Below are positions 18,295-26,075 of a stretch of 64,000 bases of DNA, piece after piece. The notes under the pieces were generated by a model. It was not told the origin of the DNA, searched no databases, and saw only the letters and a list, made by a program, of their open reading frames with translations. Origin of the DNA: Chryseobacterium nepalense (GTDB lineage: Bacteria > Bacteroidota > Bacteroidia > Flavobacteriales > Weeksellaceae). The stretch spans positions 62,001 to 126,000 of the forward strand of contig NZ_CP096203.1 in the NCBI RefSeq assembly GCF_023195755.1, read 5' to 3'. Each line of letters begins with the position of its first letter. Within the stretch, counting starts at the first letter, position 1. The translations under genes and the position numbers were made by a program.

Positions 18295-20505
18295 CTAAGA
18301 CTGCAGTCTTCTCACCTTCGAAACTCCATTAATATCATTGAGTTTTTTAAAGGTTTGTTCAAGCTGACTTTTATTTTTTACTTCGAGATTAATAGTTCCT
18401 GTGAAAATACCGTCATTGGATTCAATAGACATACTTTTCATATCCATTCCCATCGCACCGCTGATTACGGTTGTAATATCGTTGATCATTCCCATCCTGT
18501 CGAGCCCTTCAATCTCTATTTTCACTCTGTTTTTGAAACTTTCCGCATTTACCCATTTGGCAGGGATTACTCTGTAATCATACTGCGCACGGAGATTAAT
18601 GGCATTCGGGCAGTTGTCGCTGTGTACTTTGATTCCGTCCGAAATGGTAATAAATCCGAAAATCTTATCTCCCGGAATTACCGTACAGCATTTTGCGTAG
18701 GTATAATTGAGCTTTTCTTCGTCTTTACCGAAGACAATCATATCCAGGTTCTGCTCTTTAGGCTCTACAAAAGCAGTATTTTTTGAAGGGGATTTCCTGA
18801 ATCTTGAAAGCAGGTTGTTGAATACGTTTTTACTTTCAATATATTTTCTCAGGCTGCTTGCGTCAAGTTCATTGCTTTGAAATTTAAGAAACAGCTCCTG
18901 CGAGGTTTTGAGGTTAAAAAATTTCTGAAGCTTATTCACTTCATCATCATTAAAATTAATCTTGGCATGGCGAAGCTTTCGCTGAAGAATTTCTTTTCCT
19001 TCCTCTACCAGCTGATTTTTTTGTGAGTTTAAATAACTCTTGATTTTCGATTTGGCTTTTGAGGTAACCACAAACTCCAGCCAGTCGGATTTTGGTTTCT
19101 GGTTTTGTGACGAAAGTATATCAACCTGGTCTCCGTTCTGTAATACATACGAAATCGGAACAAGTTTTCCATTGATTTTTGCACCCAAACATTTCATCCC
19201 CAAGTCTGAGTGTACCGAGAAAGCAAAATCAAGGGCTGTTGCATTAGTTGGCAGAATTTTAATTTCCCCTTTAGGAGTGAAAACAAAAACTTCCTTGGAG
19301 TAAAGATTGAGTTTTATATTATCCAGAAGCTCGGAAGTGGAAAGATTCTGCTGTTGCTCCAGTACTTCACGGATTTCAGTTACCCAGTTTTCAAAATTCC
19401 TGTCTTCGGAGCTTTGTTTGTATCCTTCTTTGTATTTATAGTGAGCAGCAACACCTTTTTCTGCAATTTCATCCATTCTTTCGGAGCGGATCTGTACTTC
19501 AATCCACTTCTTGTCCGGTCCTAAAACCGTAAGGTGCAGACTTTCGTATCCTGTAGAACGTGGTTGCGTGATCCAGTCACGCATTCTGGAAGGATTACTG
19601 TGATAAACGTCCGTTACAATAGAGTAAATTTTCCAGGCCAGAAATTTTTCATTCTTCGCATCAGATTTATAAATAATCCTTATGGCGTAATTATCATACA
19701 CTTCCTCAAAAGAAACTCCCTGCTTCAGCATTTTTCTGTAAATGGAAGAGATCGCTTTTGCACGCCCTTTTATCTTAAAATTCAGGCCTTCTTCGTGCAG
19801 CTTTTCAGAAACTTCTTTTTTGAATTCTTCAATGTAACGTTCGCGGCTTTCTTTGGCCAGCTCGAGTTTCTGTGTAATTTCAGTATAAACGTCGGGATTA
19901 TTATATTTTAAGGAGAGGTCTTCAAGCTCGGATTTGATGTTGTACAAACCTAAACGGTGCGCCATAGGAGCATAAATATACACGGTTTCGGAAGCAATTT
20001 TTTTCTGCTTGTCCGGAGCCATGCTTTCCAGCGTACGCATGTTATGAAGCCGGTCTGCTATTTTGATCAGAATCACCCTGAAATCTTCCGAAAGGGTAAG
20101 AAGAAGCTTTCTGTAATTCTCCGACTGAACCGATATGTTCTGATGGTTCATGATGGAGATCTTGGTAAGTCCGTTGACAATATTGGCTATTTTCTCACCA
20201 AAAATTTTCTTCAGATCTTCATAGGTATAATCAGAATCCTCAACTACATCATGCAACAGTGCGCAGGCAATCGACGTAGCTCCAAGACCGATTTCCGTAG
20301 CTACAATTTTCGCTACGGCAATAGGGTGGTAAATATACGGTTCCCCGGATTTTCTCCGCTGATCTTTATGAGCGTCCAGCGCAATATCAAATGCTTTTCG
20401 GATAAGTTTATTATTTTCCTCATCCAAAGTGCGGTATGTGTTAGAAATCAGATCTTTATATCTGGCGAGTATTTCTTTATTTTCTTGTTCTAAGTCGTAA
20501 CTCAT
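18295..20505 (-). CDS. spoT: Bifunctional (p)ppGpp synthetase/hydrolase (RelA/SpoT)
   Basis: Long RSH protein of 736 residues controlling the stringent response. Domains in order: HD hydrolase (HPIAVAKIVA..., LLHDVVEDSDYTYEDL at about residues 60-100, with IKIADRLHNMRTLE further on), synthetase (SMRDWITQPRSTGYESLHLT near residue 315 and EKGVAAHYKYKEG), TGS (VFVFTPKGEIKILP), and a C-terminal ACT domain. The intact HD catalytic pair suggests that it can both make and degrade (p)ppGpp. ATG at 20505. It is read away from the upstream small gene, whose terminator lies between them. Confidence 0.95.
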   Translation of the reverse strand: MSYDLEQENKEILARYKDLISNTYRTLDEENNKLIRKAFDIALDAHKDQRRKSGEPYIYHPIAVAKIVATEIGLGATSIACALLHDVVEDSDYTYEDLKKIFGEKIANIVNGLTKISIMNHQNISVQSENYRKLLLTLSEDFRVILIKIADRLHNMRTLESMAPDKQKKIASETVYIYAPMAHRLGLYNIKSELEDLSLKYNNPDVYTEITQKLELAKESRERYIEEFKKEVSEKLHEEGLNFKIKGRAKAISSIYRKMLKQGVSFEEVYDNYAIRIIYKSDAKNEKFLAWKIYSIVTDVYHSNPSRMRDWITQPRSTGYESLHLTVLGPDKKWIEVQIRSERMDEIAEKGVAAHYKYKEGYKQSSEDRNFENWVTEIREVLEQQQNLSTSELLDNIKLNLYSKEVFVFTPKGEIKILPTNATALDFAFSVHSDLGMKCLGAKINGKLVPISYVLQNGDQVDILSSQNQKPKSDWLEFVVTSKAKSKIKSYLNSQKNQLVEEGKEILQRKLRHAKINFNDDEVNKLQKFFNLKTSQELFLKFQSNELDASSLRKYIESKNVFNNLLSRFRKSPSKNTAFVEPKEQNLDMIVFGKDEEKLNYTYAKCCTVIPGDKIFGFITISDGIKVHSDNCPNAINLRAQYDYRVIPAKWVNAESFKNRVKIEIEGLDRMGMINDITTVISGAMGMDMKSMSIESNDGIFTGTINLEVKNKSQLEQTFKKLNDINGVSKVRRLQS

Positions 20506-20562
20506 TCGTGCTAAAGCCTATATTTACACGAAAATACGAAATTTTTTGCACTTTTCAAATAC

Positions 20563-20593
20563 AAAAAGAACCCATAGACGGATCTATGGATTC
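20563..20593 (-). terminator. Terminator of the small gene upstream of spoT
   Basis: On the minus strand GAATCCATAGA (20583-20593) pairs with TCTATGGGTTC (20568-20578), one G-U pair, loop TCCG, then five T (20563-20567). Confidence 0.75.
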
Positions 20594-20619
20594 AGGCATT
20601 TATTTTAATCATTTGTATT

Positions 20620-20982
20620 TTAAAATTTTACTTCGGAATCCATTCCCATGGTAGAACCTTTAATTCTTACATCCGGGCTATTGTGGATTTCCGCTTTGTT
20701 TCTGGCGCTGATAAAGTTTTTAAGGGTAGTATAATTTGCCTGTTCAAGACTCATATTTTCAAACAGATATGTTTTCATTACCGTATTTTGGTTAAACACG
20801 TTTTTAGCATCATCAATCTGATGTTCTTTTACTGCCACACTCACAATATATGGGGAATGATGATTGTCTTCGTTGAGATATACAATATATTCTGAATTCT
20901 CAAAACCAGAATCTTCAAGATCCGCTTCTAGTTTTTTGTAATCGCTGTGAGGTTCAAATAATCCAGCTAAAATATTTGACAT
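20620..20982 (-). CDS. Small uncharacterised cytosolic protein
   Basis: A 120-residue protein (start ATG at 20982 preferred over the longer reading from 21003). N-terminus SNILAGLFEPHSDYKKLEAD; the alternation of helix and strand and the phrase YIVYLNEDN suggest a small ferredoxin-like fold of the kind seen in some general-stress proteins, but I do not recognise the family and name no function. No signal peptide or membrane segment. It has its own terminator, so it is a single-gene unit. Confidence 0.6.
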   Translation of the reverse strand: MSNILAGLFEPHSDYKKLEADLEDSGFENSEYIVYLNEDNHHSPYIVSVAVKEHQIDDAKNVFNQNTVMKTYLFENMSLEQANYTTLKNFISARNKAEIHNSPDVRIKGSTMGMDSEVKF

Positions 20983-21122
20983 AGCACTAGTTTTTATTAT
21001 CATAAAGATATAAATAATTTTTCACTTTTGTTAAATAATTTTTAAAAAAATTAACATTTTATTGTTTTATCTATATGTAATTTATTTTTTATTTGATTTA
21101 TCTATTAAATGTAAAACATAAG

Positions 21123-21144
21123 AAGAGCGGAATATTCCGCTCTT
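21123..21144 (-). terminator. Hairpin after acs
   Basis: Perfect 22-base palindrome AAGAGCGGAAT/ATTCCGCTCTT four bases after the acs stop. The T-run beyond it on the minus strand is weak (TTTT at some distance), so termination is probable but not certain. Confidence 0.6.
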
Positions 21145-21148
21145 ATAT

Positions 21149-23056
21149 TTAAACTCTTTCATTTTTTATTTCTTCCACGATTTCAGGATTTAACAGTGTG
21201 GTAATATCCCCGAAATTACTGAAGTCCCCTTCTGCAATCTTCCGTAATATTCTTCGCATAATTTTTCCTGAACGTGTTTTTGGCAATCCGGAAACAAACT
21301 GAATTTTATCCAGTTTTGCAATCGGGCCGATCTGTTCCGAAATAAGCTGATTGATTTCTTTTTTAAGATTTTCCCTTTGTCTGCTTTCCCCTGTTTCTTT
21401 TAAAACAACATAACCGTAGAGTGCATTTCCTTTAATGTCGTGAGGATACCCCACAATAGCAGACTCCGCCACGGCAGGATGCTGGTTGATGCTGTCTTCA
21501 ATCGGAGCAGTTCCCAGATTGTGCCCGGAAACGATAATCACATCGTCCACACGCCCAGTGATTCTGTAATATCCAACTTCATCGCGAAGCGCGCCGTCAC
21601 CGGTAAAATATTTTCCGGGGAAAGCGGTAAAATAGGTCTCTTTATACCGTTGATGGTCTCCCCAGATGGTTCTGGCAATACCCGGCCATGGAAAACGGAT
21701 GCAAAGATTTCCGGTAACCTGGTTGCCCATGATTTCATTACGTTTGTCATCCATTAAAACCGGCTGGATTCCCGGTAATGGTAATGTGGCGTATGTTGGC
21801 TTGGTAGGGGTTACAAATGGGAGAGGAGAGATCATGATTCCACCGGTTTCTGTTTGCCACCATGTATCTACAACTGGACATTTTTTCTTGCCTACATGGT
21901 CATTAAACCAATGCCATGCTTCTTCATTAATTGGTTCACCTACAGATCCAATAACTTTTAATGTGCTTAAATCATGCTTGTCTACCCATTCCACACTTTC
22001 TTTAGCTAGTGAACGGATTGCCGTAGGGGCAGTGTAGAATTGGGTAACTTTATGTTTTTCAATTACTTCCCAAAATCTGTCCGGTTCAGGATATGTTGGT
22101 ACTCCTTCGAAAATAACGGTTGTTGCACCATTCAGAAGCGGACCGTAAAGGATGTAGGAATGTCCTGTGATCCAGCCTATATCGGCTGTGCACCAATAAA
22201 TGTCGTTTTCTTTATAATTAAATACATTTTTAAAAGTATAAGCTGTATATACCATGTATCCTGCACAGGTATGGAGCATTCCTTTCGGCTTGCCGGTAGA
22301 ACCGGAAGTATACAAAATAAAAAGCGGATCTTCTGCATCCATAATCACACTGACAAAATCAGGGGAGGCATTTTCATAAAGGTCTTCCATCCAGAAATCT
22401 CTGTGTTCCTTCATTTTGATGTCGTTATGGGTTCTTTTTACAACGAGCACTTTTTCTACGGTTGGTGTTTTTTCTAAAGCTTCATCAACGATACTTTTTA
22501 AATCTAAAACTTTATTACCTCTGTAGCTGCCATCGGAAGTAATCACCATTTTTGCTCCGCAGTCATTTACTCTCGAAGCTACGGCAGAGGCTGAAAACCC
22601 GGCAAAGATCACAGAATGAATAGCTCCCAGTTTTGCACAAGCCAGCATAGTGACTGCCAGTTCCGGAATCATCGGAAGATAAATGCATACCCGGTCTCCT
22701 TTTTCAATACCCATTTCCCGTAAAACATTAGCCGTTTTATTTACTCTGGTATATAATTCACTGTAAGAAATATGTTGTGCTTCTTCTTTGGGATCGTTGG
22801 GTTCCCAGATAATGGCAGTCTTATCTCCTCTTACGGAAAGATGCCTGTCCAGACAGTTTTTGGTAATATTTAATTTAGCATTTTTAAACCATGAAATTTT
22901 GGCTTCATTCATATCGTATTTTACAACTTTACTCCAGCGTTGGTACCATACAAAATTTTCATCAGCTATTTTATCCCAGAATTTTTTAGGATTTTTAATC
23001 GATTTTTTGTAATCTTCAAAATAATGTGGTAAATCTTCTATCAGGTAATTTCTCAT
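21149..23056 (-). CDS. acs: Acetate--CoA ligase
   Basis: AMP-forming acetyl-CoA synthetase of 635 residues that activates acetate to acetyl-CoA. ATG at 23056 (MRNYLIEDLPHYFEDYKK) gives the usual Acs N-terminus; the reading from 23170 is an artefact. Motifs: A3 YTSGSTGKPKGM, WCTADIGWITGHSYILYGPL, the substrate pocket TWWQTETGG with Trp, and A10 PKTRSGKIMRRILR carrying the Lys that is acetylated to switch the enzyme off. Lies 43 bases after the prpE-like gene in the same direction, with a sensor kinase of the SLC5 type upstream. Confidence 0.95.
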   Translation of the reverse strand: MRNYLIEDLPHYFEDYKKSIKNPKKFWDKIADENFVWYQRWSKVVKYDMNEAKISWFKNAKLNITKNCLDRHLSVRGDKTAIIWEPNDPKEEAQHISYSELYTRVNKTANVLREMGIEKGDRVCIYLPMIPELAVTMLACAKLGAIHSVIFAGFSASAVASRVNDCGAKMVITSDGSYRGNKVLDLKSIVDEALEKTPTVEKVLVVKRTHNDIKMKEHRDFWMEDLYENASPDFVSVIMDAEDPLFILYTSGSTGKPKGMLHTCAGYMVYTAYTFKNVFNYKENDIYWCTADIGWITGHSYILYGPLLNGATTVIFEGVPTYPEPDRFWEVIEKHKVTQFYTAPTAIRSLAKESVEWVDKHDLSTLKVIGSVGEPINEEAWHWFNDHVGKKKCPVVDTWWQTETGGIMISPLPFVTPTKPTYATLPLPGIQPVLMDDKRNEIMGNQVTGNLCIRFPWPGIARTIWGDHQRYKETYFTAFPGKYFTGDGALRDEVGYYRITGRVDDVIIVSGHNLGTAPIEDSINQHPAVAESAIVGYPHDIKGNALYGYVVLKETGESRQRENLKKEINQLISEQIGPIAKLDKIQFVSGLPKTRSGKIMRRILRKIAEGDFSNFGDITTLLNPEIVEEIKNERV

Positions 23057-23099
23057 ATCCTTTTTTTTGAAATTGAATTCTGTTATTTTTAATAGTAGT

Positions 23100-24998
23100 T
23101 TAATTCTTCTTTTCTGCTCTGTATTCGATGATTTTTTGTTGAATTTCATCAATAATCTTCTCATCATCAATGGTTGAGGGAATCTGAAATTCTTTTTTGT
23201 CGAGTAGTGTTCTGATGAGTTTTCTTAATGTTTTTCCAGAACGTGTTTTAGGAAGACGTTTTACAGTCATTACATTTTTAAGACAGGCAACGGCGCCAAT
23301 TTTTTCACGTACATTTTTCACAATATCTTTTTCTACTTCTTCTTCAGAAATTTTGGAGCCATTCTTCAAAACAATCGTAGCAAAAGGAATTTGTCCTTTC
23401 AGTTCATCATCAATTCCTACTACGGCACATTCGGCCACATCCGGATGGGATGAGACAATCTCTTCCATTTCTGAGGTTGAAAGCCGGTGTCCTGCAACAT
23501 TGATCACATCGTCAACTCTTCCGGTAATGAAAATATAGCCATCTTCATCCTTGATTGCGCCATCTCCTGAAAAATAATAGCCTTGATATTGCGACAGATA
23601 GCTTTTTTGAAAACGATCATTGTCATTCCAGATTCCAAGCAAAGCTCCCGGAGGAAGTGGTAGTTTAATCACGAGATAACCTTCATGGTGGGCGTCCAGC
23701 TCATATCCGTTTTCATCAAAAATTGTAATATCATAACCGGGAATGGGTTTTCCGGCAGAAGCTCTTTTTATCTTGTAATTTTCACCGAAAGTCATTAATC
23801 CCAGCATTGGCCAGCCGGATTCGGTCTGCCACCAATGGTCAATGGCGGGAACTCCGATGTGTTCTGCAAACCAGTCCAGTGTGGCAACGTCACATCTTTC
23901 ACCTGCCAGAAACTGCTTTTTAAAATGGCTTAAATCATATTTTTTTACCAGTTCTCCGTTCGGATCTTCCTTTTTTATAGCTCTGATTGCCGTTGGTGCC
24001 GTAAACATTACGGAAACTTTATATTCTGAAATAATTCTCCAGAAAGTTCCGGCATCCGGCGTCATTATAGGTTTGCCTTCAAAAATGACTGTTGTATTTC
24101 TGTTTATTAACGGTCCGTAGACGGAAAAGCTATGACCGACCGCCCATCCGAAATCTGAAGCTGCCCAATATGTTTCACCGGGTTCGGCATCATAAATGTA
24201 TTTCATGGAAAATTTCAGTGCTGTGGCATAGCCACCGGTATCACGCGTAATTCCTTTCGGTTTTCCTGTGGTTCCTGATGTATATAATAAATAGAGTGGA
24301 TGTGTAGATTCAACGGAAACGCAATCTGCTGGTTCTGACTGCCGGATCAATTCTTCATAATCAATTAATCCGTCAAACATTTCATGTTGGTTGTCCGCTA
24401 ATCTCCTGTTAAAAACGATGATGTTTTCTACTTTATCCTGTGCTAATTCAATGGCTTTTTCAACTAAAGGCAAATACGGAATCCTTTTGGCGATTTCTAC
24501 CCCTGCTGTTGCTGTTATTAAGGCTTTAGGTTTACAATCATCAATTCTTACTACGAGTTCATGCGGTGCAAAACCTCCGAAAACAACATTGTGTATAACA
24601 CCGATTCTTGCACAGGCCAGCATGGCAAAAAGCGTCTGTGGAATCATTGGCATATAAATAACCGCGGTATCGCCCCTTTTTAAGCCTAAAGAAACCAAGC
24701 CTCCCGCTAATTTCGAAATTTCCTCTTTCGCCTGATTGAAAGTATATGTTTTCTTTTGCTCCGTTACCGGTGAGTCATAGATCACTGCGATTTGTTCTCC
24801 ATGACCATCATTGATATGCTTGTCTATGCATAAATAACACATATTCAATTTTCCATCGGTAAACCATTGGGTGTAATCATTTTCGTCTTTGGAAAGAATT
24901 TGTGAAGGAAATTGAAACCAGTCGATTTCCTTTGCCTGTTCTTTCCAGAAACTTTCTTTATTTTCTATACTTCTTTGAAATAAATTTTCTGCATTCAT
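23100..24998 (-). CDS. prpE: Propionyl-CoA synthetase-like acyl-CoA ligase
   Basis: A 632-residue AMP-forming ligase, paralogous to acs. The A3 motif is LYTSGTTGKPKGI, followed by RDTGGYATALKFSMKYIYD, a stretch characteristic of PrpE and unlike the corresponding part of Acs. Other motifs: WAASDFGWAVGHSFSVYGPL, DHWWQTESGWPML and A10 PKTRSGKTLRKLIR. Propionate (or another short acid) is the likely substrate, giving propionyl-CoA. First of the pair with acs; the receiver gene lies 32 bases upstream in the same direction. Confidence 0.85.
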   Translation of the reverse strand: MNAENLFQRSIENKESFWKEQAKEIDWFQFPSQILSKDENDYTQWFTDGKLNMCYLCIDKHINDGHGEQIAVIYDSPVTEQKKTYTFNQAKEEISKLAGGLVSLGLKRGDTAVIYMPMIPQTLFAMLACARIGVIHNVVFGGFAPHELVVRIDDCKPKALITATAGVEIAKRIPYLPLVEKAIELAQDKVENIIVFNRRLADNQHEMFDGLIDYEELIRQSEPADCVSVESTHPLYLLYTSGTTGKPKGITRDTGGYATALKFSMKYIYDAEPGETYWAASDFGWAVGHSFSVYGPLINRNTTVIFEGKPIMTPDAGTFWRIISEYKVSVMFTAPTAIRAIKKEDPNGELVKKYDLSHFKKQFLAGERCDVATLDWFAEHIGVPAIDHWWQTESGWPMLGLMTFGENYKIKRASAGKPIPGYDITIFDENGYELDAHHEGYLVIKLPLPPGALLGIWNDNDRFQKSYLSQYQGYYFSGDGAIKDEDGYIFITGRVDDVINVAGHRLSTSEMEEIVSSHPDVAECAVVGIDDELKGQIPFATIVLKNGSKISEEEVEKDIVKNVREKIGAVACLKNVMTVKRLPKTRSGKTLRKLIRTLLDKKEFQIPSTIDDEKIIDEIQQKIIEYRAEKKN

Positions 24999-25030
24999 AA
25001 TATTTTTATTTTGTGTTTCAATCTTAAAAA

Positions 25031-25393
25031 CTATTCAAACATTTCTTCGATTTGCTGCATCAGTTTTTTGATAGAGTAGGGTTTTGTAACATAGGCATCA
25101 GCCCCCATCTCCAAGCCTTTTTCAATGTCTTTCGGATTGTTTTTTGCGCTCAGGAAGATGACTTTCGTATTTCGTAATTTTTCATTTTGCTTAATGATCT
25201 CTAACGTGCTAAAACCGTCGAGATTGGGCATCATAATGTCCAGTAAAATAACATCCGGAATCATATTTTTTAAAAATTCCAGAACTTCGGTTCCGTCTCT
25301 GGCGATATACACGTCGTAGCCGTTTTTCTTAAAGCTGTACTCCAGTGACATTAATATCTTGTGTTCATCATCTGCAATGATTATCTTTTTCAT
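25031..25393 (-). CDS. Single-domain response regulator
   Basis: A 120-residue CheY-like receiver with no output domain: acidic pair Asp8-Asp9, phospho-acceptor Asp52 (LLDIMMPNLDG), Ser82 and Lys104 (TKP). Placed between the symporter-kinase gene and the two acyl-CoA ligases, it is the obvious partner of that kinase, although the pair is now separated by a transposase cassette. With no DNA-binding domain it must act through protein contacts or a phosphorelay. 32 bases separate it from the prpE-like start, so it may be co-transcribed with the ligases. Confidence 0.92.
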   Translation of the reverse strand: MKKIIIADDEHKILMSLEYSFKKNGYDVYIARDGTEVLEFLKNMIPDVILLDIMMPNLDGFSTLEIIKQNEKLRNTKVIFLSAKNNPKDIEKGLEMGADAYVTKPYSIKKLMQQIEEMFE

Positions 25394-25439
25394 TGTGTAT
25401 TTCTTCTTTATGGTTCAACTTCATTGTTTTGGTTTTGGG

Positions 25440-26075
25440 GAACCCGAAGGGTTCAATTTTAATAGCCGTAGGTGAAACCTATGGAACACGGAATGTATTA
25501 TAAACCAACCCGTAAGGGTTGAATATATTAATGTTCATTCTGATTCAATTCCATGTTCAGCTAAAAGTTTTTTAAATTCATCTTCAAATTTTTCTGTTTT
25601 ATGATGTTCTTTTTGATTCTTTATATATTCTACAATTATTTCCTTGTCTCTTATCGAATTGGTAAACGCTCCGTACCCTTCTTGCCATCCCGAAAATTCA
25701 GGAAATAACCCTGATTCTTTCATCCATAAATTTGTTGCAACTTTAATGTCTTTTACCAGATTGCTGAGATTTATATTGGGATGGAGATCACAGAAAATAT
25801 GGATATGGTCCGGCATTCCATTAATTCTGTATAATTTACATTTTTTATTTTTTAAAATACCCCAAATATATTTGTATAATTCTGATTCATTTCTTTCGTT
25901 AATTGTTGGTTCTCGATGTTTTGTTCCGAAAACGATATGATAAAATATTTGTCGATACGTTCCCATTTTTCATTTGTGTTTTATTATTGAACCCTTCGGG
26001 TTCGGGTTTATTTTATATTCATTTTCATTTCCATAGGTTTTACCTACGGCTATTGTTGTTGAACCCTTCGGGTTC
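25440..26075 (-). mobile_element. Y1-transposase cassette flanked by three palindromes on each side
   Basis: A 432-base tnpA-like gene is bracketed symmetrically by hairpins. Low-coordinate side: GAACCC-GAA-GGGTTC (25440-25454), CCGTAGGT-GAA-ACCTATGG (25466-25484), CAACCC-GTAA-GGGTTG (25506-25521). High-coordinate side: GAACCC-TTC-GGGTTC (25989-26003), CCATAGGT-TTT-ACCTACGG (26031-26049), GAACCC-TTC-GGGTTC (26061-26075). The order I-II-I is mirrored about the gene. Close relatives of the same hairpins occur without transposase at 34942-35053, 44360-44472 and 45751-45854. This is the layout of a REP-element/transposase unit. It separates receiver and kinase genes. Confidence 0.75.
25535..25966 (-). 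CDS. IS200-like Y1 (HUH) transposase
   Basis: A 143-residue single-strand transposase of the TnpA Y1 superfamily (IS200/IS605 and REP-associated types). Metal-binding HUH motif: His54-Ile-His56 in MPDHIHIFCDLHP. Catalytic Tyr114 in VEYIKNQKEHH with the usual Gln118. Full length and apparently intact. It cuts and joins single-stranded DNA at hairpin ends, which fits the palindromes on either side. No tnpB-like gene is present, as in IS200. Whether it belongs to the IS200 or to the REP-associated (RAYT) branch cannot be settled by eye; the hairpin layout argues for the latter. Confidence 0.9.
   Translation of the reverse strand: MGTYRQIFYHIVFGTKHREPTINERNESELYKYIWGILKNKKCKLYRINGMPDHIHIFCDLHPNINLSNLVKDIKVATNLWMKESGLFPEFSGWQEGYGAFTNSIRDKEIIVEYIKNQKEHHKTEKFEDEFKKLLAEHGIESE

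Noticed and set aside
19534..20493. Long open frames on the plus strand opposite spoT
   Set aside because: They are shadows of the RelA/SpoT coding sequence with no start context, signal or recognisable motif.
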